DNA from: Sedimentibacter sp. zth1
GTDB lineage: Bacteria; Bacillota; Clostridia; Tissierellales; Sedimentibacteraceae
Reading direction: 5' to 3'
Length of the DNA stretch: 64,000 nt
Assembly: GCF_017352195.1 (NCBI RefSeq)
Contig: NZ_CP071445.1
Coordinates: forward strand, 2,418,001 to 2,482,000
The notes beneath the pieces are model-generated. The model saw only the letters and a program-made list of their open reading frames with translations. It was not told the DNA's origin and made no database searches. Below are positions 1 to 9,634 of the stretch, piece after piece. Position numbers and translations under genes: made by a program. How positions within the stretch are numbered: position 1 is the stretch's first letter; the number at the start of each line of letters is the position of its first letter.

Positions 1-3000
1 ATTGTAAAGTCATTAGCTTTTTCTTTGACAAAATCAACTGAGCTGCTGATGAATTCTTCTATGTTAATATTACTTTTTTGACTGAAATCGTCAGATGAAT
101 TAAAATTCAAGTCACTATTTACAGTTATGCCTAAATCAACAACTTTTGATTTCAGAATTTTTTGATTCAATATATTTGATAAAGATTTATATAAATAATC
201 GGTTTTTGTTTGCAAATATATTGGTAATTTTTTTACAATAGCTTTTTCTACTGTGGTATCTATTATGCTAGGACCACCAACCATTGCATAAACACCTTTT
301 GTTAAAAAATTTAAATTTTTTGTAATCATATTCTGTATTGCTATCGATATTGGTGTCTTTGCTTTAACAAACAATTTGGCAGAGCTTTTTTCAATGTTGG
401 TGCATATATCTAGAAGATATGAGTTAGCTATTTTAGACGCGTTACCTTCAAATAAGCTACCAATATTATTGTCACTTTGCAATGCTGTATTAATTTTATT
501 TATTAATATTTTTCTTGTTTTATCTTTAATTTCGTTGTCTGATGATAAATTTTTTGCTTTGTCTTTTAGCAATAAACTAATAGACTCAGCATCAAAATTT
601 GTTAATATATCAGTTAAATTTTTATCTAACATGTTTTTGTATTCAACATTTTTCTGACAAAATAAGTTGTGTATTTTTTCATAATCTATGACATCAAGTA
701 TTTTATCATAATTACTGTTTAAATAATCTGAGAACAAATTTTCTACATAATTTAAAGCTTTTGTGTTTATTACAGTAGATATTTTATCATTTTTGTATAT
801 ATATTCTGATGCTTTGTTATCTATATAGTTTTTAAATTTGGTTTTATAATTTATAACAGCTTTAGTTACAGCTGTTTTATTTCTATATAATGCTTCTGAA
901 ACACTAATTTTATTAACACGATTAACAAATATATTTGTCATGTTGCTAGAGTTTGAAATTAAATAGTCATAACTTTTTTTGCTAAGATAATTAACTATAT
1001 TATCACTATTATTTGAAATAATGTTGTTTATTTTTTCATAATTGTTTTCTGAAACATTAGCTTTTATATTATCTTTGATAGAGGTTTCATATATGTCAAA
1101 TAACTCGTTTATACTGTCTTTTGATAATAGATATTTGTTTATACCATATGACATGCTATCAGCTAATATAGCTTTGTTTTTAGCAATATAGCCTAATGAA
1201 AAATGTCTAAAGAACGGTACTTTTTTTAGAAATTTAATTTCATTATAAGGCTTGAACAACATGTTTATTGCAATTGCATTTGTTGAAAATCCAACTAAAG
1301 AATATGTTAAAGCGTTAACTAATGATAAAGGTTCAACAATAGTTGCATTGGGATTAACAATGGCTATTATAATACCAGCTACAATACCAAGCATTCCACC
1401 AAAATACATTATTGGTTTTAGATTGTTTCCTATAAAGCTTTTTGCCATTTCACATAATTCTTCATCACTTAGTTTGTTTAAATTTGTTTCAGACAAACTT
1501 CGTATAAATTTTTGAAGAATAGGACTAAGATTTAATGTTATTTGATTTCTTAATTCTAAGGCAACATTGTCATGCAATTTATTGAATGAGTTTAGCTTTG
1601 TAAATAATTCATGCATAGTTAAATTTGAAGAATTTTTAATATAACTATTTAAAGCATTTTTTGTAGAATTAGATATTTCAGTGTTTATAAATTCAATATT
1701 ATTAACATCAATAACTTGGCTTATGTTTTTATTGCAAATATAATTTGCAATGTTTGAGTTAAGTGTATTCAAGATGAATTCTTTTTTGTTTGTCAAAATT
1801 TCAATAAGTTTATCATTTATATTAACATTCGACGTATAAAAATTAGCAATTAATTCTTCTAGACTTTTATTTAAAGTTTCAGAAATTATATTGCTGAATT
1901 TATCCTTACAATTGCTTAGCATTTTGTTTGATAATAGTATTTTTTCTCTTATAAGTGTAGAAATTTTTTTAGTGATTATACTGTTTACAGTTTCATTGTT
2001 GATTAATGACTTAAAGCTGAATGAAGCTGTATTAGATAAATTTAATATAATACTTTTTATATATTTGGTTATGAATTCGCTGAATTTACTCTCATTCAAT
2101 ACATCGTGTTCAATTAATGCATTTATTAATTGTGAAACAGAGGTGCTCTTTAAACGCTCTGCTATTTTACTTATCAAAGTATCAAGCAAGGAGTCTAATT
2201 TAGCGTCATCACTTAAGATGTTCGATAAAAATTCCTTTAAGTTAAATTGGTTTATTTTATTTTGAATTGTACCTTTTGCCATACTAAGCATTGCTTTTTT
2301 ACTTGTATCTTGCTCGTTTATTGTCTCGCTTATAGATTCGTTTATTATATTTAGTAAATCCTTGTCATTTTTATCAACAAATTCTAATATAAATGTTATT
2401 ATCTCAGAAGAGTTATTTTTAATATAACTTTTAATGTTGTTTAATGTTTCAACATCGATTAATTCGTATAAGCATATATTTAAATTTTTACCATAATTAA
2501 TTATACAATTGGCTAAATTATACAATAATTCATTGGATTTGTCTGATGTTAAAAAATTATTTATCAAATTATTAATTTGTAAATTTATATTATCTTTGTT
2601 CTTAATTAATATTCTGTTTATTAGTTCATTAATAGATTTATAGGAGTTTGTTTTTACTAATACATTGTTAATAAAGCTATCAATTTTATTATTAATAGTA
2701 TTTGACAAATTTGTTTTATCAAATATAATGCTTTCTATATTGTTTGATATTACATTGCTTGATGTAGTACCAATTAAGTCGCAAATTGAAGTTTCTTTAG
2801 AATTATCATTGTAATTTGCGAACAAATTATCAACCAATAAAGAATTTTTCATAATAAAAAGCAAATTGTCATATAGATTTGAAGTAATGGTTGAAATTTG
2901 TTTAGCAGTAATTATATCTTCAATTTTTGTGTTTAAAGATATATACGAAATTGTTTTATCAACTAAAGGCGGTATTTCAGTTTTGATTAAACTTTGCAAT

Positions 3001-3341
3001 GATTTATTAAATTCATCAAAACCAGGTATGTTACAAACTTGTATATTATCTGTAACGTCAAATATACCTTTATTAAAAAAATCTTCGACCAGTGTATTAA
3101 AATTATCAATAAAAGAACTGTCTCCAATGATTGATTGTATTTTATCTTTGTTGACTATATCTTCTTCTACTAATTTTGTTATATTTGCTATAAATTCATC
3201 TCTAGTTTTAGGTATAACACCGCCTATGTGCAAGGGTGTATATGATTTAAAAAGCATATTTATAGCATATTCATTTGTTATGTAGCCTGCAGCACCACCT
3301 AAGATAGGTTGTATAAGTAAATTTAATATTTGTTTGTACAT
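1..3341 (-). CDS. Very long DUF445-family membrane protein (C-terminus cut by window edge)
   Basis: The minus strand is open from an ATG at 3341 to the left edge, giving at least 1113 residues. A GGAG ribosome site lies just upstream (about 3347-3351). The N-terminus has the DUF445 (PF04286-like) hallmark: a glycine-rich membrane segment, then TNEYAINMLFKSY and GGVIPKTRDE. A second copy lies near residues 640-720: a hydrophobic segment, then STNAIAINMLFKPY. Between and after these are long polar, Asn/Lys/Ser-rich, probably helical stretches. Usual DUF445 proteins are about 400 residues, so this looks like an expanded or duplicated form. The function of the family is unknown; it is thought to be membrane anchored. 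The gene diverges from murB. Confidence 0.8.
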   Translation of the reverse strand, partial: MYKQILNLLIQPILGGAAGYITNEYAINMLFKSYTPLHIGGVIPKTRDEFIANITKLVEEDIVNKDKIQSIIGDSSFIDNFNTLVEDFFNKGIFDVTDNIQVCNIPGFDEFNKSLQSLIKTEIPPLVDKTISYISLNTKIEDIITAKQISTITSNLYDNLLFIMKNSLLVDNLFANYNDNSKETSICDLIGTTSSNVISNNIESIIFDKTNLSNTINNKIDSFINNVLVKTNSYKSINELINRILIKNKDNINLQINNLINNFLTSDKSNELLYNLANCIINYGKNLNICLYELIDVETLNNIKSYIKNNSSEIITFILEFVDKNDKDLLNIINESISETINEQDTSKKAMLSMAKGTIQNKINQFNLKEFLSNILSDDAKLDSLLDTLISKIAERLKSTSVSQLINALIEHDVLNESKFSEFITKYIKSIILNLSNTASFSFKSLINNETVNSIITKKISTLIREKILLSNKMLSNCKDKFSNIISETLNKSLEELIANFYTSNVNINDKLIEILTNKKEFILNTLNSNIANYICNKNISQVIDVNNIEFINTEISNSTKNALNSYIKNSSNLTMHELFTKLNSFNKLHDNVALELRNQITLNLSPILQKFIRSLSETNLNKLSDEELCEMAKSFIGNNLKPIMYFGGMLGIVAGIIIAIVNPNATIVEPLSLVNALTYSLVGFSTNAIAINMLFKPYNEIKFLKKVPFFRHFSLGYIAKNKAILADSMSYGINKYLLSKDSINELFDIYETSIKDNIKANVSENNYEKINNIISNNSDNIVNYLSKKSYDYLISNSSNMTNIFVNRVNKISVSEALYRNKTAVTKAVINYKTKFKNYIDNKASEYIYKNDKISTVINTKALNYVENLFSDYLNSNYDKILDVIDYEKIHNLFCQKNVEYKNMLDKNLTDILTNFDAESISLLLKDKAKNLSSDNEIKDKTRKILINKINTALQSDNNIGSLFEGNASKIANSYLLDICTNIEKSSAKLFVKAKTPISIAIQNMITKNLNFLTKGVYAMVGGPSIIDTTVEKAIVKKLPIYLQTKTDYLYKSLSNILNQKILKSKVVDLGITVNSDLNFNSSDDFSQKSNINIEEFISSSVDFVKEKANDFT

Positions 3342-3478
3342 TTCTTTCTCCAAATTTTACTTTATAATAATACTATTATAGCATATTTAACTAAAAATTA
3401 AACAAATGTTTAATACTGTTAAATTATTTGCAAAAACAGAAATCTTTATTTGCTTATTAGGCAATTATTTCTTTTATA

Positions 3479-3506
3479 TTTACTAAAAAAATGTTATTAT
3501 TATAAT
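3479..3506 (+). promoter_or_regulatory. Candidate sigma-A promoter for the murB operon
   Basis: TTTACT (3479-3484) and TATAAT (3501-3506) are separated by 16 bases and lie about 65 bases before murB in the divergent 3342-3571 gap. The spacing and the perfect -10 hexamer support a promoter; the -35 is imperfect. Confidence 0.5.
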
Positions 3507-3571
3507 AAGAATGAAATGTTTTAATTTTAATATGATTATAATAAGAAATAAAGTTAAGGAAGGGTTTTTTT

Positions 3572-4495
3572 ATGGGTTTATATGAAAATTATGAAGACTT
3601 TTATAAAGAGTTATCATTAATCATAGATAGTAAAATAATAAAAAATGAAGAATTAAAGAAGCATATTTTCTTTAAAGTCGGAGGTAATGCTGATTTTTTC
3701 ATAGAACCTAAAAGTTATGAGGATTTAAGTAAGGTTTTAAAACTGGTTAAAAAATACGATGTAAATTATTATATAATTGGGAATGGTACTAATTTACTCG
3801 TTTCTGACAAAGGGTTTAGAGGTAGTATAATAAAAATAGGTGGTAGTTTTTGTGATTTTTCTATAGAGGATAATGTTGTTAAAGTTCAATCTGGTGCTTT
3901 GTTGTCAATGGTTGCTAAGAATACCGCTGCAGTTGGTTTAAAAGGATTGGAATTTGCATGTGGGATACCAGGATTTATAGGTGGCGGAGTAGCGATGAAT
4001 GCAGGAGCCTATAATGGTGAAATAAAAGATGTTGTAACAAGTGTAGTTTGCATGGATACATATGGAGATATAAAAAGATTAAGCAAAGAGGAAATGAAAT
4101 TTGGTTACAGAAATAGTGTTGCTTTGACAGATAATATGATAGTGCTGGAAGTTGAATTTACTTTAGAAAAAGGAAATAAAACAGAAATTTTGAATAGAAT
4201 CAAGTTGCTTAATGAAAAAAGAACTAAGAGCCAGCCATTAAATTATCCAAGCGCTGGTAGTACGTTTAAAAGACCTGAAGGAGATTTTGCAGCTAGACTT
4301 ATAGAAAAGGCAGGAATGAAAGGATTTTCTCATGGTGGAGCAATGGTATCTGATAAACACAGCGGTTTCGTTATAAATTATAATAATGCAAGTTGTGTAG
4401 AGATATTGGAGCTAATGGATATTATTGTTGAAAAGGTATACGAGGATTCGTCTATAAAATTAGAACCAGAAGTTAGGATAATAGGGGAGTTTTAA
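3572..4495 (+). CDS. murB: UDP-N-acetylenolpyruvoylglucosamine reductase MurB
   Basis: The product (307 residues) should reduce UDP-GlcNAc-enolpyruvate to UDP-MurNAc with NADPH and FAD in the cytoplasm, an early step of peptidoglycan synthesis. The FAD-binding motif IGNGTNLLV is at about residues 69-77, followed by the glycine-rich GIPGFIGGGVAMNAGAY segment. The catalytic-region motif SAGSTFKRP is near residue 228. The length fits the short type II MurB of Gram-positives. An AAGGAAGGG ribosome site precedes the ATG. It heads a run with a PHP gene, rapZ and yvcK, spaced by 1 to about 20 bases, an arrangement common in Clostridia. Confidence 0.97.
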   Translation: MGLYENYEDFYKELSLIIDSKIIKNEELKKHIFFKVGGNADFFIEPKSYEDLSKVLKLVKKYDVNYYIIGNGTNLLVSDKGFRGSIIKIGGSFCDFSIEDNVVKVQSGALLSMVAKNTAAVGLKGLEFACGIPGFIGGGVAMNAGAYNGEIKDVVTSVVCMDTYGDIKRLSKEEMKFGYRNSVALTDNMIVLEVEFTLEKGNKTEILNRIKLLNEKRTKSQPLNYPSAGSTFKRPEGDFAARLIEKAGMKGFSHGGAMVSDKHSGFVINYNNASCVEILELMDIIVEKVYEDSSIKLEPEVRIIGEF

Positions 4496-4496
4496 T

Positions 4497-5237
4497 ATGA
4501 GAGTTACTAAAGATTATCATGTCCACTCTAAATTTTCTCATGTGAGACATGCTAAAAATACAGTTGAGGAAATTGTTAATAAAGCTATAGAAGTAGGTTT
4601 AAAAGAAATAGCTATAACAAATCATGGACTTTCACATATTACTTACGGAATTAGAAAGAGACATTTGCTTAGCCTAAGAAAAGAAATCAATGAGTTGCAA
4701 ATGAAATATCCAAATATTAAAATATTGTTAGGTGTGGAAGCAAATATACTGAGCTTAAATGGTGATATAGATGTTACCCAAGATATCATAGATAATTGTG
4801 ATATTGTGCTTTGTGGATACCATACTTTTGTTGGATATAAAACATTTAAGGACTTTTGGAGCTTTATGGTTCTAAATAAATTAGCAAAAAAATTTGGATG
4901 GTTTGTGGAAAAGCAAAGAAAAAGTAATACACAAGCAATCGTAAAGGCGATGGAAAGCAAGAAAATAAATATTTTAACACATCCTGGTGAAAAGTTAATA
5001 GTAGATATTGAAAAAATAGCCAAAAGTGCCGAAAAAAATAGTATAATATTAGAAATAAACTCAAGTCATAAGCATTTAAGTACTGAAGAATTAAAAGTTT
5101 GTAAACTTTATGATATAAAGTATATTATAAATAGTGATTCTCACAGTATAGATACTATTGGAGACTATAAATCAGGTATTGATAGAGCAGTTGAATCTAA
5201 TATTAACTTGAAGGAAGTAATCAATTTAGAAATTTAA
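4497..5237 (+). CDS. PHP-domain phosphoesterase
   Basis: The product (246 residues) is a polymerase-and-histidinol-phosphatase (PHP) metal-dependent phosphoesterase. The metal-binding signature HVHSKFSH begins at His8/His10. Further metal-site motifs in order are TNHGLSH, GVEANI, the HTF segment, THPGE and NSDSHS. It starts one base after the murB stop, so it is almost certainly cotranscribed. The substrate cannot be told from sequence. Relatives include histidinol phosphatase-like and YcdX-like enzymes, and its constant place beside murB and rapZ in Clostridia suggests a housekeeping phosphatase and not histidine synthesis. Confidence 0.9.
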   Translation: MRVTKDYHVHSKFSHVRHAKNTVEEIVNKAIEVGLKEIAITNHGLSHITYGIRKRHLLSLRKEINELQMKYPNIKILLGVEANILSLNGDIDVTQDIIDNCDIVLCGYHTFVGYKTFKDFWSFMVLNKLAKKFGWFVEKQRKSNTQAIVKAMESKKINILTHPGEKLIVDIEKIAKSAEKNSIILEINSSHKHLSTEELKVCKLYDIKYIINSDSHSIDTIGDYKSGIDRAVESNINLKEVINLEI

Positions 5238-5253
5238 TTTGTGGGGTGAAAAT

Positions 5254-6114
5254 ATGGAGTTTGTTATAATAACAGGAATGTCTGGTGCTGGAAAAAGTCA
5301 GGCTATAAATGTATTAGAGGATATAAATTTTTATTGTATGGATAACTTGCCCCCGATGCTTCTGCCTAATTTTTTCGAATTATGCAAGGCATCAACAAAA
5401 AAAGTTGATAAAGTTGCAGTAGTTGTTGACATAAGGGGAGGAGTCTTCTTCAATGATTTATTTACTAGTTTGAATGTATTAAGTCAAAATGGTATAAAGT
5501 ACAGTATATTATATTTAGAAGCTTCTGATGAAGAGCTTGTTAAAAGATATAAAGAACTAAGAAGACCGCATCCGTTGAGTCCTACTAGAAGAATTATTGA
5601 TGGTATCAAAGAGGAAAGAAATTTTCTTAAAGAGGTAAAGCAGAAATCTAATTATATAATTGACACAACAGGTTTGAAACTAGCTAAATTAAAGGAAGAA
5701 ATACAAGGTATATTTGTTAAGGGAAAAACTACACATAATATGACTATTACAGTAATGTCGTTTGGATATAAGTATGGCATACCTTATGATTCTGATTTAG
5801 TATTTGATGTAAGGTTTTTACCTAACCCATACTATATAGAAGAATTAAAACAACTTACTGGTAATGATAAAGAAGTACAAGATTATGTAATGAAGTATGA
5901 AATAAGTAAAAATTTTTTAGAAAAGCTAATAGACATGCTAGAATTTTTATTGCCTAATTATATTAGAGAAGGTAAATCAAATATTGTTATTGCTATTGGT
6001 TGTACTGGAGGAAGACATAGATCTATAACAATAGCCAATAGAATTGCTAAACACTTTGGAAACGAAAATTACAGAATATCATTAACACATAGGGATGAGA
6101 AAAATAACGTTTAA
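5254..6114 (+). CDS. rapZ: RapZ/YvcJ nucleotide-binding protein
   Basis: The product (286 residues) is a RapZ-family P-loop protein. Walker A GMSGAGKS is at residues 8-15 and the conserved C-terminal block GCTGGRHRS is near residue 248. In E. coli RapZ controls glucosamine-6-phosphate synthase through small-RNA decay; in Bacillus the homologue YvcJ binds and hydrolyses nucleotides and affects competence. The frame could open at a TTG (5239). I chose the ATG at 5254 because a GGGGTG ribosome site sits just before it and the resulting length is typical. It lies between the PHP gene and yvcK. Confidence 0.95.
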   Translation: MEFVIITGMSGAGKSQAINVLEDINFYCMDNLPPMLLPNFFELCKASTKKVDKVAVVVDIRGGVFFNDLFTSLNVLSQNGIKYSILYLEASDEELVKRYKELRRPHPLSPTRRIIDGIKEERNFLKEVKQKSNYIIDTTGLKLAKLKEEIQGIFVKGKTTHNMTITVMSFGYKYGIPYDSDLVFDVRFLPNPYYIEELKQLTGNDKEVQDYVMKYEISKNFLEKLIDMLEFLLPNYIREGKSNIVIAIGCTGGRHRSITIANRIAKHFGNENYRISLTHRDEKNNV

Positions 6115-6125
6115 ATGAGGTATAT

Positions 6126-7103
6126 ATGAAAATAATGGTGTTTGGCGGTGGAACAGGGTTATCTGTACTTTTGAGAGGTTTAAAAAAATATACCAAGGAT
6201 ATAACTGCAGTAGTTACAGTTGCTGATAATGGCGGAGGTTCAGGTATATTAAGGGAAGATTTAGGAATGCTGCCTCCTGGTGATATGAGAAACTGTATTA
6301 CTGCTCTTGCAGATGTAGAACCGTCTATGCTAAAATTATTACAACATAGATTTAAAGATGGGTATTTACAGGGGCAAAGCTTTGGGAATCTATTGATTGC
6401 AGCTATGTACGAGATATTTGGCGACTACGAGCATGCTTTAAAAGAAATAGGAAGTATATTTAGACTTTCAGGTAAAGTTTTACCTATGACATTGACAGAT
6501 ACTCATTTAAAGGGTCAACTTGAAAATGGGGTTGTCATTTTTGGAGAAAAGGAAATACCTATATATTCAAAAAACTTGCAAAGCCAAATAGATAGAATTT
6601 ATCTAGTTCCAAGCCATTGCGAACCGTTGGAAGAAACGATTAGTGATATAGAAAAAGCAGATATTGTAATACTTGGACCTGGTAGTCTTTACACAAGTGT
6701 TATACCAAACTTAATGATAAATAACATTTCTCAAAAAATATATAACTCTAAGTGTAAAACTTTTTATATTTGCAATTTGATGACTCAGCCAGGAGAGACG
6801 GATTCTTTTAATGTTGTTGACCATGTTAAGGCTATACAAAAACATACAGGAATAAATATCATAGATTTTGTAATTGCAAATGACCAAGTGCTATGTGAGA
6901 GTATTATGAAAAAGTATAATCAACAGGGTTCTGCACAAGTTTTAATAGACGGTAACCAAATAAAGAAACTAGAGGATAAAAATATAAAGGTTATTTCAAG
7001 TGATTTTGTTGATATAAAAAAGGACTATGTAAGACATAATTCATATAAAATTGGAGGATTAATTGAAAAGTATGTTTTAAAAAAAGGACATTTTAAGCTT
7101 TAA
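6126..7103 (+). CDS. yvcK: YvcK/CofD-like gluconeogenesis factor
   Basis: The product (325 residues) belongs to the YvcK branch of the CofD-like family. The N-terminal GGGTGLSVLLRGLK motif and VTVADNGGGSG form the nucleotide-sugar binding site, followed by LPPGDMRNC and GPGSLYTS. YvcK in Bacillus and relatives binds UDP-sugars and is needed for normal growth and cell-wall synthesis on gluconeogenic carbon. It follows rapZ after 11 bases. In most Firmicutes the next gene is whiA; here it is a PAS-PP2C protein instead. Confidence 0.95.
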   Translation: MKIMVFGGGTGLSVLLRGLKKYTKDITAVVTVADNGGGSGILREDLGMLPPGDMRNCITALADVEPSMLKLLQHRFKDGYLQGQSFGNLLIAAMYEIFGDYEHALKEIGSIFRLSGKVLPMTLTDTHLKGQLENGVVIFGEKEIPIYSKNLQSQIDRIYLVPSHCEPLEETISDIEKADIVILGPGSLYTSVIPNLMINNISQKIYNSKCKTFYICNLMTQPGETDSFNVVDHVKAIQKHTGINIIDFVIANDQVLCESIMKKYNQQGSAQVLIDGNQIKKLEDKNIKVISSDFVDIKKDYVRHNSYKIGGLIEKYVLKKGHFKL

Positions 7104-7124
7104 GATTAACTATGGAGGTGTAGC

Positions 7125-8219
7125 ATGAAACAGTATTTAGATGATATAATTAATAATCATATATACATGCTTGATGAAATGATGGACTGGGTGCGAATAG
7201 TAGATAAGAGCGGAGACGTATTGTATGCTAACAAAAAGATGTGCAGTGATTTTAATCGAGATCTTAGGGGAGAAAAGTGCTATAATCTTTTAGATAGGAA
7301 GGCTAAGTGTGGTGAGTGTATTTCTAACTATACCATTAGAACTGGGGAGGCCAATGAAAAAGAAATAAAGTTAAGTGATAAAACTTATAATGTTACATCA
7401 TCACCATTTACTGGTGATAATGGTGAAGTTTTAGCTGCTGTTGAAGTGTTTAGGGATATAACATATGCTAAGCGATTAACAGAGGAGTTAAATTATAAAA
7501 ACAAAGTTATGACAAATGATATTAATTTTGCAAAGAATATGCAAAAGAGAATGTTGCCACCAAAGGAAATATATAATGGACTTAAGATAGACCATCTATA
7601 CGAACCCTCAGATATGTTAAGTGGAGATATGTTTGATGCATTTAAAATCAACGATGAAAAAACTGGATTGTATATTTGTGATGTTGTTGGACATGGTGTT
7701 TCTGCCTCACTACTGACTATGTTTGTTAGACAGTCGGTTAGAACATTAATTAGAAATCAACATGATATTGTTAAAATGATGAAAGAACTTCATAAAATGT
7801 TCCTTTCTCTAAACTTAGATTCTGATAAGTACTTTTCTATATTTTTTGGGATATATGATAAAAATAAAAGAGAATTCAGCTATATCAATGCTGGACATAA
7901 TACAAAACCAATATTATATTCAAATAGAGGCATTACTTTTTTAGAATCAAAGGGTTATCCTATTTGCAATTTATTTGAAGATGTTGAGTATGATGTATCA
8001 ACTATAAAATTACAAATTAATGACAAATTACTATTCTATACTGATGGTATAATTGAAGCAAAAAATAATAACTCAGAAGAATTTGGAGAAGATAGAATAA
8101 TAGATATAATTAAGGATAGTAAAAATATTCTAATAGATATATATTATTCTGTTAAAAAATTTAGTGTAGGAAGCCTAAAAGACGATTGTGCCTTGATGAT
8201 AGTTGAGGTTGTAGATTAA
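7125..8219 (+). CDS. PAS-domain PP2C/SpoIIE-type serine phosphatase
   Basis: The product (364 residues) has an N-terminal PAS sensor domain (about residues 12-115), a short helical linker (about 118-140), and a C-terminal PPM/SpoIIE phosphatase domain. Metal-site motifs are SGDMFDAF, YICDVVGHGVSASL, YINAGHN and the late DDCALMIVE aspartates. Such RsbU/RsbP-like proteins dephosphorylate anti-anti-sigma factors in partner-switching cascades. No transmembrane helix is evident, so it is probably a cytoplasmic sensor. The PAS domain has several cysteines (KCGECIS) that might bind metal or sense redox; this is inference. No partner anti-sigma gene is present in the window. Confidence 0.88.
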   Translation: MKQYLDDIINNHIYMLDEMMDWVRIVDKSGDVLYANKKMCSDFNRDLRGEKCYNLLDRKAKCGECISNYTIRTGEANEKEIKLSDKTYNVTSSPFTGDNGEVLAAVEVFRDITYAKRLTEELNYKNKVMTNDINFAKNMQKRMLPPKEIYNGLKIDHLYEPSDMLSGDMFDAFKINDEKTGLYICDVVGHGVSASLLTMFVRQSVRTLIRNQHDIVKMMKELHKMFLSLNLDSDKYFSIFFGIYDKNKREFSYINAGHNTKPILYSNRGITFLESKGYPICNLFEDVEYDVSTIKLQINDKLLFYTDGIIEAKNNNSEEFGEDRIIDIIKDSKNILIDIYYSVKKFSVGSLKDDCALMIVEVVD

Positions 8220-8272
8220 TAAGATTATTAGGTTAATATAAATAAGATAAACATTTAAAAGCGAGGAAAATA

Positions 8273-9322
8273 ATGATTAAACTTGGAGAGATGCAAACAC
8301 TTGTGGTTGCAAAAGAAGTAGACTTTGGAGTGTACTTAAGAGAAAATGCGGATGATAGAAAAGAAGATGATGTGTTATTGCCTATAAAGCAAGTCCCAGA
8401 AGGTACAAAGCAAGGCGATAAAATAGAAGTATTTGTTTACAGAGATTCAAATGATAGAATTATTGCAACTACAAGAAGGCCTAAACTTGTTATAGGAGAA
8501 ATTGGATATTTGAAAGTAGTTGAAATATCTAAAATAGGAGCATTTTTAAACTGGGGATTGGAAAAAGATTTGTTCTTGCCATATAAGGAACAAATTAGCG
8601 AGTTAAGAACAAATGGAGAATATATGGTTGGCATTTACATAGATAAATCCAACAGATTATGTGCAACTATGAATTTATACAATGTTTTAAAAACAGATTC
8701 ACCATACAAAGTAAATGATAAAGTAACTGGAACTGTTTTTAGTCTAAGAAGAGGTCTGGGAGCAATGATAGCCGTTGATGGCAAATACTTAGGTATGATA
8801 CACGAAAAAGAATTGTTAAAACCATTGCATGCTGGCGAAGAAGTTGAAGTTAGAGTCAACCAAGTAAAAGAAGATGGTAAACTTGGCTTGAGTTTAAGAG
8901 ATGCACCAAGACTTCAAATTGACAAAGATGGAGAAAAAATATATAGCAAGTTAATTAAAAACAAGGGTTCATTGGCATTTAATGACAATAGCAATCCGGA
9001 AGAAATTAGAAATACATTTAATATGAGTAAAAGTTCATTTAAAAAAGCTATTGGTAATTTGATGAAAAGAAAACTTATAGTTATAACTAGAAATGGTATT
9101 GAACTTGCTAATGAAAAAAATACTAAAAGTAATAATGATTTTAAAAAATCATCAGGAAGATATAATAAATCAAACAACAATTATAAGAAGTCAAACAACA
9201 GATATGATAAGCCAAAAGATGGTTATAAAAAAACAAATGATAGATACGATAAATCAAAAGATGGTTATAATGATTTTGGAAAAAATAAGAAGACTTATAG
9301 GAATCGAAAAAGCGGTAAATAA
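8273..9322 (+). CDS. cvfB: CvfB/YitL-like S1 RNA-binding protein with repetitive basic tail
   Basis: The product (349 residues) has tandem S1-like OB folds in the first two thirds; the segments around GEIGYLKVVEISKIGAFLNW and VTGTVFSLRRGLGAMIAV are typical. A winged-helix segment follows near residues 230-275. This matches the CvfB family, RNA-binding regulators of virulence and stress factors in Gram-positives. Residues from about 285 to the end are an unusual low-complexity tail rich in Asn, Lys, Tyr and Asp with imperfect repeats such as NRYDKPKDGYKK and DRYDKSKDGYN. Such tails often bind RNA or drive condensation. A hairpin terminator follows. Confidence 0.88.
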   Translation: MIKLGEMQTLVVAKEVDFGVYLRENADDRKEDDVLLPIKQVPEGTKQGDKIEVFVYRDSNDRIIATTRRPKLVIGEIGYLKVVEISKIGAFLNWGLEKDLFLPYKEQISELRTNGEYMVGIYIDKSNRLCATMNLYNVLKTDSPYKVNDKVTGTVFSLRRGLGAMIAVDGKYLGMIHEKELLKPLHAGEEVEVRVNQVKEDGKLGLSLRDAPRLQIDKDGEKIYSKLIKNKGSLAFNDNSNPEEIRNTFNMSKSSFKKAIGNLMKRKLIVITRNGIELANEKNTKSNNDFKKSSGRYNKSNNNYKKSNNRYDKPKDGYKKTNDRYDKSKDGYNDFGKNKKTYRNRKSGK

Positions 9323-9334
9323 ATAAGGCAAAAC

Positions 9335-9370
9335 AAAAAGGAGTGTATAAAATATACCTCCTTTTATTGT
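9335..9370 (+). terminator. Intrinsic terminator after the S1-protein gene
   Basis: AAAAGGAG and CCTCCTTTT form a stem around an AT-rich loop, followed by TATTGTTCTTT. It sits between the converging cvfB-like and csp genes and may serve the first of them. Confidence 0.65.
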
Positions 9371-9433
9371 TCTTTGAAATACCTTAATTAATATAGATTA
9401 TTATATATTAAATTGGTAAAAAATTATTCAAAA

Positions 9434-9634
9434 CTAAGCAAGAGTTACATTGCTAGCTTGAGGTCCTTTTTGACCATCAATGATATCAAAGTTTACTTTT
9501 TGTCCTTCTTCTAATGTTTTGAATCCGTCAGAAGTGATAGCTGAAAAATGTACGAATACGTCATTTCCATCATCACAAGAGATAAAACCAAAACCTTTTT
9601 TAGAATCAAACCATTTAACTGTACCTGTTTTCAT
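9434..9634 (-). CDS. Cold-shock protein (CspA family)
   Basis: The product (66 residues) is a single cold-shock domain. The RNA-binding motifs are RNP1 KGFGFI and RNP2 VFVHF, and the start [14 protein letters not shown] is canonical. It is a cytoplasmic nucleic-acid chaperone that melts RNA secondary structure. It is read from the minus strand, with a GGAGG-type ribosome site before the ATG at 9634. It converges with the preceding gene and diverges from the LCP genes. Length and motifs are fully typical. Confidence 0.97.
   Translation of the reverse strand: MKTGTVKWFDSKKGFGFISCDDGNDVFVHFSAITSDGFKTLEEGQKVNFDIIDGQKGPQASNVTLA

Noticed and set aside
376-3285. Four plus-strand reading frames of 87-139 residues (376-657, 1252-1515, 1891-2265, 2866-3285)
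   Set aside because: All lie inside the continuous minus-strand DUF445 gene and lack ribosome sites; they are shadows of it.
9093-9326. A 77-residue plus-strand frame at the end of the S1-protein gene
   Set aside because: It is the same repetitive DNA read in another frame, a by-product of the low-complexity tail.
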